Below, piece after piece: positions 34,654 to 44,169 of a stretch of DNA of 64,000 nucleotides. The position numbers and the translations under genes were made by a program. The notes under the pieces were generated by a model. It made no database searches. It saw only the letters and a program-made list of their open reading frames with translations, and was not told where the DNA came from. The number at the start of each line of letters is the position of its first letter. Positions within the stretch are counted from its first letter, which is position 1. Source of the DNA: Acinetobacter sp. C32I (GTDB taxonomy: Bacteria > Pseudomonadota > Gammaproteobacteria > Pseudomonadales > Moraxellaceae); the NCBI RefSeq assembly GCF_023702715.1, contig NZ_CP098480.1, positions 3,844,001-3,908,000 on the forward strand. The letters are read 5' to 3'.

Positions 34654-37554
34654 TTAAAGCGCAGCAATCTGCTCCATACTTTGCTTAATTTTCACTAACT
34701 GATCAGCAAACTCAGCCAATTTTACTTTTTCACCTTCAACAACCGCTGCAGGTGCTTTAGCAACAAAACCTTCATTCGAAAGTTTATTGGCAATTTGATC
34801 ATGTTGCTTTTGAACTTTATCCAAGTCCTTCTGCAAACGGCCTAATTCAGCTTTAGGATCAATCAAGCCCTTCATTGGTACAAATACCGATGCATGGCTA
34901 ACAACGCTAGAGCATGACAACGGTGGTTCTTGCTCATTGCTTAAGAACTCAATGCTTTCAACTTTAGCCAATGCTTTGAATAAAGCTTCAATACGAATGA
35001 TTTGCTCACGCTCAGCATCAGAAATGTTCTTAAGTAATACAGGCAATAAACGCGCATTACCTAAGCCCATTTCACCACGAATATTACGTACCGCACCAAT
35101 CAAACCTTGTAACCACTGCATGTCTGCTTCAGCTTGATCATTTACCTTGGCTTGATCAGGAACAGGGTATTGTGCAGTCATAATCGTTGCACCGCCTTTG
35201 CCTAACATCGGCGCAAGGGTTTGCCAGATTTCTTCAGTCAAATACGGCATCAAAGGATGAGCCAAACGTAAAGACGCTTCCATCACCGCAAGTAATACAC
35301 GGCGAACTTCAGCTTTACGCTCTTCAGAGACATTGGCATCGTTCAGAACTGGCTTGGTTAACTCAACATACCAGTCACAGTATTCATTCCAAATAAAGTC
35401 ATAGATCGCTTGCGCAGCAAGGTCTAAACGATAGGTAGCGAATGCTTGATGTACCGCAGCCTCTGCTTTTTGCAGACGGCTCATGATCCATTTTTCTGGA
35501 AGTTCCCAAAGCTCAGGACGAGCTTCTTGAGCAACCGTTTGACCTTCAACATTCATCAATACGAAACGAGTTGCGTTCCAGATCTTGTTGGCAAAGTTAC
35601 GGTAGCCTTCAACACGTTTCATATCGAACTTAATGTCACGACCTGTATTGGCAAGCGCACAGAACGTGAAACGAACCGCGTCAGTACCATAAGCTTGAAT
35701 GCCTTCTGGGAATTCTTTACGGGTTGATTTCTCAATCTTCGCCGCTTGTTTCGGGTTCATTAGACCCGTAGTACGTTTTTGTACTAAAGTCTCAAGGTCA
35801 ACACCATCAATCAAGTCCAGTGGGTCAAGTACGTTACCCTTAGACTTCGACATTTTTTGACCTTCGCCATCACGAACCAGACCGTGAACATAGACCGTTT
35901 TAAACGGTACTTGTGGCGTACCATCTTCATTCTTCATGAAGTGCATCGTAAACATGATCATACGCGCAACCCAGAAGAAGATGATGTCAAAACCAGTCAC
36001 CAATACATCAGTTGGGTGGAAGGTATTGAGGAAATAGTTTTCCGCATCTTTCTTGGCATCGCCCGTCCAACCTAAGGTTGAGAAGGTCCACAGCGCAGAA
36101 GAGAACCATGTATCCAGTACGTCTTCATCTTGGTTTAGCACAACATCGGCAGGGATGTTATTTTTGGCACGTACTTCAGCTTCGTCACGACCCACATAGA
36201 TGTTGCCTTCAGCGTCGTACCAAGCTGGGATACGGTGACCCCACCAAAGCTGACGAGAGATACACCAGTCTTGGATGTTGTTCATCCACGCCATGTACAT
36301 GTTGCTGTACTGTTCAGGAACAAATTTGATACGACCGTCTTGAACCGCTTCAATTGCAGGTTGCGCCAATGGTGCAATTTTTACATACCATTGATCTGTC
36401 AATAATGGTTCAACGATCACGCCTGAACGGTCACCGCGAGGTGGTTTAAGCGTATAAGGTTGAATTTGATCTAACCAGCCTTCAGCTTCTGCTTGTTCAA
36501 CCAGTTTTTTACGCGCTGCAAAACGCTCTAAACCGATATAGTCCGCAGGGGCAGGGATGGTTTTAGAAATTTGCTCGCCTGCTTTGGCGATGTATTCAAA
36601 TTCAGCCAATACTTCTGCATTTTTATTGAAGATATTGATGATTGGCAATTCACAACGCTTACCGACTTCATAGTCGTTAAAGTCATGTGCAGGGGTGATT
36701 TTTACACAGCCTGTACCGAATTCTTTATCTACATATTCATCTTTAACGATTGGAACAGCACGACCTGTAATTGGCAGGATAATGTTCTGACCCACAAGGT
36801 GCGTATAGCGTTCATCATCCAGTGCCACAGCAACAGCGGTATCACCTAACAAGGTTTCAGGACGAGTGGTCGCGACAACGATATGGTCTTTACCATCATG
36901 GGTACGGAGGTTTTTATCTTCAAAGAAATATTTGAAGTGCCACAATGAACCTGCTTCTTCTTTATCCGATTCAACTTCTAAGTCTGATAGCGCTGTTTGT
37001 AGTTTCGGGTCCCAGTTGACTAGGCGTTTACCACGGTAGATCAAGCCATCTTCATGCAGTTTTACGAAAACTTCTTTTACTGCATTGGATAAACCTTCAT
37101 CCATAGTGAAGCGTTCGCGCGACCAGTCGACTGACGAACCTAAACGACGAATCTGACGGGTGATGGTGTCGCCTGATTGCTCTTTCCATTCCCAAATTTT
37201 TTCGATGAACTTTTCACGACCTAAGTCATGACGGCTGACGCCTTGCGCACCTAGTTGACGCTCGACCACCATCTGCGTTGCAATCCCCGCATGGTCAGTT
37301 CCTGGTTGCCATAAGGTATTTTTACCCATCATACGGTTGTAACGGGTCAGTGCATCCATGATGGCATTGTTAAAGCCATGTCCCATGTGCAAGCTACCCG
37401 TGACGTTCGGTGGTGGAATCATGATACAGAATGATTCACCTTGACCTGATGGTTTGAAATAACCTTGTTGTTCCCAGATTTGATACCATTTCTTTTCGAT
37501 CTCGGTTGGATCGTAAGTGGTTGCAATATTTTGAGCAGATTGAGCGTCAGTCAT
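34654..37554 (-). CDS. valS: Valyl-tRNA synthetase
   Basis: A 966-residue class Ia synthetase. The HIGH motif appears as HMGHGFN in [14 protein letters not shown], and KMSKS as QKMSKSKGN. An editing (CP1) domain lies between them, with [13 protein letters not shown], and a C-terminal coiled-coil arm ([19 protein letters not shown]) is typical of ValRS. It charges tRNA-Val. The frame is open to 37638, but ATG 37554 (MTDAQSAQN) gives a normal N-terminus. Confidence 0.97.
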   Translation of the reverse strand: MTDAQSAQNIATTYDPTEIEKKWYQIWEQQGYFKPSGQGESFCIMIPPPNVTGSLHMGHGFNNAIMDALTRYNRMMGKNTLWQPGTDHAGIATQMVVERQLGAQGVSRHDLGREKFIEKIWEWKEQSGDTITRQIRRLGSSVDWSRERFTMDEGLSNAVKEVFVKLHEDGLIYRGKRLVNWDPKLQTALSDLEVESDKEEAGSLWHFKYFFEDKNLRTHDGKDHIVVATTRPETLLGDTAVAVALDDERYTHLVGQNIILPITGRAVPIVKDEYVDKEFGTGCVKITPAHDFNDYEVGKRCELPIINIFNKNAEVLAEFEYIAKAGEQISKTIPAPADYIGLERFAARKKLVEQAEAEGWLDQIQPYTLKPPRGDRSGVIVEPLLTDQWYVKIAPLAQPAIEAVQDGRIKFVPEQYSNMYMAWMNNIQDWCISRQLWWGHRIPAWYDAEGNIYVGRDEAEVRAKNNIPADVVLNQDEDVLDTWFSSALWTFSTLGWTGDAKKDAENYFLNTFHPTDVLVTGFDIIFFWVARMIMFTMHFMKNEDGTPQVPFKTVYVHGLVRDGEGQKMSKSKGNVLDPLDLIDGVDLETLVQKRTTGLMNPKQAAKIEKSTRKEFPEGIQAYGTDAVRFTFCALANTGRDIKFDMKRVEGYRNFANKIWNATRFVLMNVEGQTVAQEARPELWELPEKWIMSRLQKAEAAVHQAFATYRLDLAAQAIYDFIWNEYCDWYVELTKPVLNDANVSEERKAEVRRVLLAVMEASLRLAHPLMPYLTEEIWQTLAPMLGKGGATIMTAQYPVPDQAKVNDQAEADMQWLQGLIGAVRNIRGEMGLGNARLLPVLLKNISDAEREQIIRIEALFKALAKVESIEFLSNEQEPPLSCSSVVSHASVFVPMKGLIDPKAELGRLQKDLDKVQKQHDQIANKLSNEGFVAKAPAAVVEGEKVKLAEFADQLVKIKQSMEQIAAL

Positions 37555-37926
37555 AGTACAGAAGATTAAAATTGAATAAAAAATTAGATCTATTGTAGCA
37601 AAAAATCCTCGCTTCTGTAGGCATTTCAGCCATGCCAAGTGTTAATGCGAAAAGCTGCTTAAATAATGTCTGAATTGCAGTTTTTTGAGCTTTTATAGAG
37701 GAGAGGTTTAATACAGCTTCATCATGTGGCTTTTATGCCTGATGATCGACTGCTCAATCAAGATAAAGTCTTTATAGGGTTCAAATTTTTCTAAAAAAGC
37801 CGATGAAAGGCGTTGGATTTTTATACAAATAGGATTAGATTTGTGTAATGCATCACATAACTTAAAAATATTGATGCTTAAAACAACAATATAAGAATGC
37901 GAAAAACTAAAAAAGGGATGCTTCTC
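37555..37926 (+). other. Intergenic region between valS and the paralogue pair
   Basis: No gene or strong signal is visible in these 372 bases. They must hold both divergent promoters. AAGGG lies about 9 nt before the start of the first paralogue. Confidence 0.35.
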
Positions 37927-38607
37927 ATGAGTTATTCAATCCTGTTGAAAATTAATGACGTCACACATGGACAATTTGAAACCATCCGCCAACAGCTCAA
38001 TGCTGGTACGCATGAGAGCCAATCCCGTATCTTGGGTGAGGTGTTATCCGAAATTGCCTGTGAGATTGTCGAGCAAGTGTTTTCAGTACTCTTGATTCAA
38101 AATCGTCAGCCGACGCAGCTCACCCAGAAAAATACTGCTGAATCTAAAAGGGTGATTCAACAGATCATTGCTGCGGTACGTAAATATATGCCGTGGTCGA
38201 TTGCTTTATTTGGGAATGAACGTCTGTGTCCCTTTGCCAATTATTTTTCCAATATGATCAAGTATCACGATGAGCAGGTTTATGTGTCTTATCCGATTGA
38301 TCGACAATTGGTACAGCAGGCACATACATTGGTCACCCAACTCAAGAATAATGAAATCAGTGATATGGTCGATGTGTTCCAAACCTTGATTCAAATCGTG
38401 GATTTGGGGGTGACCAGTTTGATTCGTGAACCGAAAAAATGTCTCAACTTTAATACCGTGGTCGATAAAACCTTAAATGGGGTGATCAATATGACTGCAC
38501 ATTTAAGTTATAAGCGTTTAGAGAAAATGGGTAATCAAGTGGATAGCAATGCAGCAACGGATTGTGTCAATCATTTTTTAGCATTTATGCATGTCGATAC
38601 AGAATAG
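37927..38607 (+). CDS. Hypothetical protein, paralogue A of a tandem pair
   Basis: A 226-residue predicted cytoplasmic, mostly helical protein without signal or membrane segments. It shares four blocks with the next gene: ESQxxxLGxVLSExACE, KYMPWSIxxFGN, LIREPKKCL and VVDKTLNGVINM followed by YKRLEK. The last block agrees at about 35 of 42 positions by eye. I do not recognise the family. ATG 37927 is chosen over two earlier in-frame ATGs because of the AAGGG spacing. A terminator-like hairpin separates it from its paralogue. Confidence 0.65.
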   Translation: MSYSILLKINDVTHGQFETIRQQLNAGTHESQSRILGEVLSEIACEIVEQVFSVLLIQNRQPTQLTQKNTAESKRVIQQIIAAVRKYMPWSIALFGNERLCPFANYFSNMIKYHDEQVYVSYPIDRQLVQQAHTLVTQLKNNEISDMVDVFQTLIQIVDLGVTSLIREPKKCLNFNTVVDKTLNGVINMTAHLSYKRLEKMGNQVDSNAATDCVNHFLAFMHVDTE

Positions 38608-38662
38608 AGTGTGCTAAATTCGGCGTGTACAACGCCAAAAATGATAGAAAAATTGATCTGAT

Positions 38663-38692
38663 AAAAGGGCTTGTTGAACAAGCTCTTTTTTA
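38663..38692 (+). terminator. Terminator-like hairpin between the paralogues
   Basis: AAAAGGGCTTG pairs with CAAGCTCTTTT across a short TTGAA loop, with one wobble, and ends in a T run, about 55 nt after paralogue A. Confidence 0.75.
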
Positions 38693-38719
38693 TGCGATCC
38701 AAAAACTAGGGTTATTAGA

Positions 38720-39382
38720 ATGAACACCGCCGTTTTTTTAAATATTCATGCGGATACTTATGCACGTTTTGCACATATTCGGACGCAATTATTGCAAGGA
38801 AGTAAAGAAAGTCAGGCCAATGCTTTAGGCAGTGTATTGTCGGAAATGGCATGTGAAGTAATTGAACAAGTGTTTATGGTACTGCTACAAGAGAATCAGC
38901 AGTATTCACAAACCGGTGAATCTGAAAAAGTCATTCAGCAAATCTTAGATGCGATTCGCAAATATATGCCGTGGTCGATCTCATTTTTTGGCAATGACCG
39001 TTTAATTCCTTTGGTTGAATATCTTTCGAAGACGCTACAAATTGAAGATGAAACCATCTATATGACCTATCCAGTCGCGCCGCATTTGGCACAGCAAGTC
39101 AGAAACTCAAGCCAAAAATTGGCAGGTGGTGATCATGCTGAAGTTTCCAATGCACTCAAATTGCTTACAGAAGTCATTGATGTAGGCGTTAATCACTTAA
39201 TCCGTGAACCGAAAAAATGTCTTAAATTCAATTTTGTGGTGGATAAAACCCTGAATGGGGTGATTAATATGACCACACATTTGGGTTATAAGCGTTTGGA
39301 AAAACTCGGTGCGCAAATTGATCAGCAAGTCGCGGCAACATATGTAGATTATTTTCTGAAATTTATGCGTCAGCAAGCATAG
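38720..39382 (+). CDS. Hypothetical protein, paralogue B of a tandem pair
   Basis: A 220-residue relative of the preceding gene with the same ordered blocks: QANALGSVLSEMACEV, KYMPWSISFFGNDRL, LIREPKKCLKFN and KTLNGVINMTTHLGYKRLEK. It is predicted to be helical and cytoplasmic. It lies 13 nt before a short-chain dehydrogenase and is probably co-transcribed with it, unlike paralogue A. The strong conservation of RYKPWS/KCL-type polar residues suggests a binding surface or enzyme core, but no function can be named. Confidence 0.65.
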   Translation: MNTAVFLNIHADTYARFAHIRTQLLQGSKESQANALGSVLSEMACEVIEQVFMVLLQENQQYSQTGESEKVIQQILDAIRKYMPWSISFFGNDRLIPLVEYLSKTLQIEDETIYMTYPVAPHLAQQVRNSSQKLAGGDHAEVSNALKLLTEVIDVGVNHLIREPKKCLKFNFVVDKTLNGVINMTTHLGYKRLEKLGAQIDQQVAATYVDYFLKFMRQQA

Positions 39383-39395
39383 GTAGAGTATAAAA

Positions 39396-40202
39396 ATGGC
39401 AAAACTCAAAACACTTGAAAATAAAGTGGTCTGGATTACAGGTGCTTCGTCTGGCTTAGGTAAAGCCTTGGCGCGGGAATGTGCATTGCAAGGCGCACAA
39501 GTGGTACTGACCTCCCGCCGCTATGATGAATTGGAAGCGGTACGCGTTGGATTACTCAAGCCCGAACAGCATCTTTCGATTGCCGCAGATATTACCGATG
39601 AAGCTCAAGTCCGCCATGCGCATGAACAGGTCTTGGCCTGTAAAGGACGTATTGACTGGCTGATCAATAATGCGGGTTTAAGCCAGCGGGCTCTGATTCA
39701 AGACACCACCATGCATACTGAACGTGCCATCATGGAAGTTGACTACTTTTCACAGGTATTCTTTACCAAAACAGTACTGCCAACCCTGTTAATACAAAAA
39801 ACAGGGCGAGTAGTGTTCGTTTCCAGTGTCGCGGGCTTATTAGGCACCCAATATCGCGCGACCTATTCAGCAGCCAAAGCAGCCATTCACATGTGGGCCA
39901 ACAGTTTACGTGCTGAAGTTGCACCAGAAGGTGTAGAAGTTTCGGTGGTCTTCCCTGGGTTTGTTAAAACCAATGTGTCATTCAATGCCTTAAATGGTGA
40001 AGGCAAGCCTCAAGGTCATCAGGATGAAGCTATTGAAAATGGTTTAGATGCTGATGTATTTGCGGAGCGTGTAGTTGAATCCTTGATGGCAGGGGAGCAA
40101 TATATTGTGGTCGGTGGGAAAAAAGAACAATTCGGTGTGTTGGTTTCTCGATTGTCACCAAACTTGTTGTATAAGATGATTCGCAAAATGAAAGTGAAGT
40201 AA
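39396..40202 (+). CDS. Short-chain dehydrogenase/reductase
   Basis: A 268-residue classical SDR. The cofactor loop TGASSGLG is at 15-22, NNAG near 91, the catalytic Ser in VSSVAG, and Tyr157 with Lys161 in YSAAKAA. The C-terminal part (ENGLDADVFAERVVESLMAG) resembles DltE/YqjQ-like SDRs acting on lipid or polyketide-type substrates. The likely operon is paralogue B, this gene and the small membrane protein. Confidence 0.85.
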   Translation: MAKLKTLENKVVWITGASSGLGKALARECALQGAQVVLTSRRYDELEAVRVGLLKPEQHLSIAADITDEAQVRHAHEQVLACKGRIDWLINNAGLSQRALIQDTTMHTERAIMEVDYFSQVFFTKTVLPTLLIQKTGRVVFVSSVAGLLGTQYRATYSAAKAAIHMWANSLRAEVAPEGVEVSVVFPGFVKTNVSFNALNGEGKPQGHQDEAIENGLDADVFAERVVESLMAGEQYIVVGGKKEQFGVLVSRLSPNLLYKMIRKMKVK

Positions 40203-40204
40203 AG

Positions 40205-40540
40205 GTGGAAGATAGTCCAAATTTATCTCAGCCATCTTCAAGCCATCGAGTATCAATTACATTGATTGTAAGTTATTTGTTGCTTAGTTTACCTGCTAGT
40301 TTTTTGATGGGTGGGCTAGTAAGTCAGTTATTTACAATCATGGCTCCTCTTTTCGGAAATACAAAGAGTGATGCTTGGATTGGCGTATTTATACTGTCTG
40401 TCCCATCAATCTTGTTGGCTTGCCTCATTGCATTGCCGATTATAATCAAAAAAGCATGTCACATTTTATCGACTGTTGTTTGGGTATTGGGTTGCTTAAC
40501 TTTATTTTTGGTTTTATATCTCACAAGCGTTTTTCACTAG
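40205..40540 (+). CDS. Small membrane protein
   Basis: A 111-residue protein with three hydrophobic spans (residues 18-42, 55-78 and 85-108) and a short polar N-terminus. It starts at a GTG only 2 nt past the dehydrogenase stop, so it is translationally coupled. I do not recognise a family. A stand-alone start at a later ATG is possible. Confidence 0.55.
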   Translation: MEDSPNLSQPSSSHRVSITLIVSYLLLSLPASFLMGGLVSQLFTIMAPLFGNTKSDAWIGVFILSVPSILLACLIALPIIIKKACHILSTVVWVLGCLTLFLVLYLTSVFH

Positions 40541-40597
40541 ACTGAAATAATTGAAAATAGAGTAGAGTTTAGATGCTCTATTGAATGGTATGGTCAA

Positions 40598-41308
40598 ATG
40601 ACAATCAATAATCGTAAGAAAGCCGTTTTTAATTGGAGCGGTGGTAAAGACTCTTCATTGGCACTGTATAAAGTCTTACAGCAAAATGAATTTGAGGTGG
40701 TTGCTTTATTAACCACGGTCAATGAAGAAACAGCGTTGTCATCCATGCACGCCATTCCGCATGCATTGCTTGAAAAGCAGGCTGAAAGTATTGGTATTCC
40801 ACTCTATCCTGTATTCCTGCCGAAAAATCTACCTGTCTATGAGCAACGTATGCTCGATGCAGCCAATCATTTTAAGGCACAGGGCGTTGAGCACTTTATC
40901 TTTGGTGATATTTACCTCAGCGATGTACGCAAATATCGTGAAGACCGTTTACATCCTTTAGGCATTGAAGTGGTTGAGCCGATATGGAACCTAAACTCGC
41001 TTGAAGTGATGCAGGACTTTTTGGATTCAGGCATTAAAACCAAGATCATCGTGACCGATGCCAGTAAATTGGATGAGTCGTTTATTGGACAGGATATCGA
41101 TACGGCTTTGATTAAGCGGATGCCAAGCGATGTTGATGTTTGTGGTGAAAATGGCGAATACCATACCTTTGCTTATGCAGGCGGTTTATTCAAACATGCT
41201 GTTGAATTTGAGATTGCTGAAACTCGTCAGATGTCATACGAGTTTAAGTTAGAAGATGGGGAAGAGAAAACCTATCATTATTGGCAAGCGATCTTTGCCG
41301 AATCCTAA
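40598..41308 (+). CDS. Dph6-like ATP pyrophosphatase (diphthine--ammonia ligase family)
   Basis: A 236-residue N-type ATP-pyrophosphatase. The P-loop FNWSGGKDSSLALYK is at 11-25, a conserved HAIPHALLEKQAESIGIPL follows, then FGDIYLSDVRKYRE and a late GENGEYHTF. Diphthamide is absent in bacteria, so this bacterial branch must amidate or adenylate something else, possibly a tRNA or cofactor. No pathway genes lie beside it. Confidence 0.8.
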   Translation: MTINNRKKAVFNWSGGKDSSLALYKVLQQNEFEVVALLTTVNEETALSSMHAIPHALLEKQAESIGIPLYPVFLPKNLPVYEQRMLDAANHFKAQGVEHFIFGDIYLSDVRKYREDRLHPLGIEVVEPIWNLNSLEVMQDFLDSGIKTKIIVTDASKLDESFIGQDIDTALIKRMPSDVDVCGENGEYHTFAYAGGLFKHAVEFEIAETRQMSYEFKLEDGEEKTYHYWQAIFAES

Positions 41309-41316
41309 GCAAAAAC

Positions 41317-41341
41317 CCTGTGCATGGCACAGGATTTTTTT
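41317..41341 (+). terminator. Terminator after the Dph6-like gene
   Basis: The perfect stem CCTGTGC/GCACAGG with loop ATG is followed by seven T, 8 nt after the stop. Confidence 0.88.
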
Positions 41342-41492
41342 AAAAATCATTAAATCTGTTATGTACTATTTATTAAAAAAAGCTACTTGATAAGAACAAG
41401 ATATTTTTTGCACAATCATTTGATTGGTATTCACTGAAAAATAAGCATAATACTAAGCTCTGGCATCAGCGCGAATCGCTGCCTAGATCCAA

Positions 41493-43169
41493 ATGAATAA
41501 TACTAACCTCTCTTTAGCAGTGAAGGCATGGAGATTGTACATGGAAAGACGACTTTCACTTCTGGCCAAGGAACGCACGATTGCCCATTCTGGTTATAAC
41601 CGTTGGCTATTGCCTCCTGCTGCGTTAGCGATTCATCTCAGTATTGGTATGGCATATGGCTTTTCCGTGTTCTGGTTGCCATTATCCAAAGCATTGGGAA
41701 TTGATGCCCCAATCGAATGTAAAAATATAGGTCTGCTTGAGCAGTTGTTCACGACAACCTGCGACTGGAGTGTGTCTACATTAAGCATTATGTACACGCT
41801 ATTTTTTGTCTTTTTGGGTTCATCCGCATTTTTGTTTGGTGGCTGGCTTGAACATGCAGGACCGCGAAAGGCAGGCGTGGTTGCTGCATTTTGCTGGGCA
41901 AGTGGTTTGATCTTATCTGCGCTGGGTGTTTATACACATCAGTTGTGGTTATTGTGGTTGGGAGGTGGAATAGGGGGCATCGGGCTTGGGCTTGGCTATA
42001 TTTCACCTGTATCTACCCTGATTAAATGGTTTCCAGACCGTCGTGGTTTAGCAACAGGTCTTGCCATTATGGGCTTTGGTGGAGGCGCCATGATTGGTGC
42101 ACCATTGGCAGATAAGCTAATGAAGTTCTTTGCAACGGATACCTCTGTGGGTGTCTGGCAAACGTTTTTGGTACTGGCTGCCGTTTATTTTATTTTTATG
42201 ATTGGCGGTGCCTTCGGTTATCGCATTCCGCCTTCAAATTGGAAGCCGAGTGGCTGGCAACCGACAGTAACGCAGGCGACGGGCCTTGTGACCAATCGTC
42301 ATGTGCATTTAAATAAGGCATGGAAAACCAAGCAGTTCTGGTTGATTTGGGGTGTACTCTGTTTAAACGTTTCTGCTGGTATTGGCATTTTAGCAATGGC
42401 TTCGCCGTTGTTACAGGAGGTATTTGGCGGACGCCTCATCGGCTTAGATGTGGGAATTAATGAATTAAACGCGGACCAAAAAATGCAGATTGCAACCTTT
42501 GCAGCGGGTTTCACGGGTTTACTGTCCTTATTTAATATTGCTGGGCGCTTCTTCTGGGCATCGACATCGGACTTTATTGGTCGTAAAAACACATATTTCA
42601 TTTTTCTCGCATTGGGTTTCTTGTTATATGTCTCGATTCCACATTTGGCACATGCCGAAAATTTGCCATTATTCGTTTTAGCCTTCTGTGTCATCCTGTC
42701 GATGTATGGTGGTGGTTTTGCCACTGTACCTGCTTATTTGGCTGATATTTTCGGTACCCAGATGGTTGGGGCCATTCATGGGCGTTTGCTTACCGCATGG
42801 TCTGTGGCAGGCGTATTTGGAACCTTACTGATTACCAATATTCGAGATTATCAACTGGCACATGGCGTAGCTCAAGCGCAATCTTATGACACGACGATGT
42901 ATATTTTGGCAGCTATGTTAGCGATTGGATTTGTACTCAATTTAATGGTCAAACCAGTTGATGAAGATAAATACATGACAGAGGCTGAATTGGCTGCTGA
43001 AAAGGCTTTGGCACATGAGAAATTACCGCAAGATTTAAGCCTGAATCATGATGTAGCACATGCGCCATCCAAAACAATTACTGTGGTACTTGCTTGGTTG
43101 GTAGTGGGTCTTCCTTTATTGGCAGGGATTTGGTTTACCTTACAAAAGGCGATCGTTTTATTTCATTAA
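41493..43169 (+). CDS. OFA-family MFS transporter (oxalate/formate antiporter-like)
   Basis: A 558-residue major facilitator with 12 spans and a C-terminal extension. It matches the OFA branch: YGFSVFWLPLSKALG, GGIGLGLGYISPVSTLIKWFPDRRG near residue 165, and AGRFFWASTSDFIGRKN near 350. A central loop with paired cysteines (IECK, TTTCDW) faces the periplasm. The substrate is uncertain; monocarboxylates or dicarboxylates are known for relatives. ATG 41541 is an alternative start. Confidence 0.85.
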   Translation: MNNTNLSLAVKAWRLYMERRLSLLAKERTIAHSGYNRWLLPPAALAIHLSIGMAYGFSVFWLPLSKALGIDAPIECKNIGLLEQLFTTTCDWSVSTLSIMYTLFFVFLGSSAFLFGGWLEHAGPRKAGVVAAFCWASGLILSALGVYTHQLWLLWLGGGIGGIGLGLGYISPVSTLIKWFPDRRGLATGLAIMGFGGGAMIGAPLADKLMKFFATDTSVGVWQTFLVLAAVYFIFMIGGAFGYRIPPSNWKPSGWQPTVTQATGLVTNRHVHLNKAWKTKQFWLIWGVLCLNVSAGIGILAMASPLLQEVFGGRLIGLDVGINELNADQKMQIATFAAGFTGLLSLFNIAGRFFWASTSDFIGRKNTYFIFLALGFLLYVSIPHLAHAENLPLFVLAFCVILSMYGGGFATVPAYLADIFGTQMVGAIHGRLLTAWSVAGVFGTLLITNIRDYQLAHGVAQAQSYDTTMYILAAMLAIGFVLNLMVKPVDEDKYMTEAELAAEKALAHEKLPQDLSLNHDVAHAPSKTITVVLAWLVVGLPLLAGIWFTLQKAIVLFH

Positions 43170-43187
43170 CTTTAAAATCTAAACGAT

Positions 43188-43216
43188 AAAAATGCCTCAT
43201 GATTTGAGGCATTTTT
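43188..43216. terminator. Bidirectional terminator between OFA and YbjQ genes
   Basis: A 12-bp perfect stem (AAAAATGCCTCA) with loop TGATT is flanked by A and T runs, between convergent genes. Confidence 0.88.
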
Positions 43217-43258
43217 ATTTTATGGGTACGACAGTAATTCCCCAATGGGCGACTGTCA

Positions 43259-43702
43259 TCAATGAGGAGCGTTTACAATGGCTGTTCCATAAGCAAACAC
43301 TTCAACCATTCCACCTTGCATACCCAATTCAGTGGTACTGAGTCGAACCCCCATAATATGGTTCGCACCCATGGCATGCGCTTCTTGCTTAAGGCGAATC
43401 ACAGCTTCACGACGCGCACGTTCCACCACACTTTCATAGCTGACTAGACGTCCACCAAAGAAGTTTCGAATGGTTGCCAGTACATATTTAAAATAATCGT
43501 GGGAGATCACCACATTACTACTGACCATTTGCCCATAGGCTGAGGTTTCGACAAAGCGATTGGTGTCAATACGGATATGGGAAAATTGCTTTTCTTTTTG
43601 ATCCAGCTCGCGCAAATGTTTTTGCTCGATATGACGACCAAAACCCCAACCGACTGAAAATAGGATCAGAAACAGGACAATCTGAAAAATGAATCCATCC
43701 AT
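43259..43702 (-). CDS. YbjQ-family (UPF0145) protein with N-terminal membrane anchor
   Basis: A 147-residue protein. Residues 3-21 form one transmembrane helix, a charged linker follows to about residue 45, and the rest is a YbjQ/UPF0145 domain (FVETSAYGQM, YESVVERARREAVIRLKQEAHAMGANHIMGVRLST). YbjQ domains form pentameric rings of unknown role. It lies 8 nt downstream of a second YbjQ gene. Confidence 0.8.
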   Translation of the reverse strand: MDGFIFQIVLFLILFSVGWGFGRHIEQKHLRELDQKEKQFSHIRIDTNRFVETSAYGQMVSSNVVISHDYFKYVLATIRNFFGGRLVSYESVVERARREAVIRLKQEAHAMGANHIMGVRLSTTELGMQGGMVEVFAYGTAIVNAPH

Positions 43703-43710
43703 GGTTTAAC

Positions 43711-44061
43711 CTATGCGCCGAATGGATCAGGAAGTTTAGGCGCAACAGGCTGTACCACCACTGCTGTGCCGTAAACAAATAGCTCTGATGCACCTTGGGC
43801 AATATTCGAGGTTGAGAAACGAATACCGACAATCGCATTGGCACCTAACGCTTTGGCCTTATCAATCATACGTTGTGTGGCTTCCTGACGTGATTCTTCC
43901 AACAATTCGGTATAACCCGTCAACTCACCACCCACAATATTCTTTAAACCTGCCATCAAATCACGGCCCACATGTTTACTGCGAACGGTACTGCCATACA
44001 CCACATCTAGCTGGCGTAAGATTTCATGACCTGGTACAGACTCTAAACTGCTTAGTAACAT
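43711..44061 (-). CDS. YbjQ-family (UPF0145) protein, soluble form
   Basis: A 116-residue soluble YbjQ protein: ILRQLDVVYGSTVRSKHVGRDL, ELLEESRQEATQRMIDKAKALGANAIVGIRFST and a C-terminal LFVYGTAVVV. The frame stays open to 44160 across the adeK terminator, so the longer start is rejected and ATG 44061 used; it gives the normal family length. It forms a pair with the anchored version downstream, possibly making mixed rings. Confidence 0.8.
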   Translation of the reverse strand: MLLSSLESVPGHEILRQLDVVYGSTVRSKHVGRDLMAGLKNIVGGELTGYTELLEESRQEATQRMIDKAKALGANAIVGIRFSTSNIAQGASELFVYGTAVVVQPVAPKLPDPFGA

Positions 44062-44124
44062 CGTATTTTCTAAATCATCAATATATTCAGTTTGAAGATA
44101 AGAAATATTGACAATGGTTGCAAT

Positions 44125-44152
44125 AAAAAAGCTCACCGAAGTGAGCTTTTTT
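44125..44152 (-). terminator. Terminator of adeIJK
   Basis: A 12-bp perfect stem (AAAAAAGCTCAC, loop CGAA) with a T run on the minus strand lies 17 nt beyond the adeK stop. Confidence 0.9.
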
Positions 44153-44169
44153 ATGCGCAAAAGATGAAA

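Noticed and set aside
37555..37638. N-terminal extension of valS
   Set aside because: Hydrophobic, atypical residues with no ribosome binding site; ATG 37554 gives a normal ValRS.
44062..44160. Longer start for the second YbjQ gene
   Set aside because: It would run through the adeK terminator and add residues not seen in the family.
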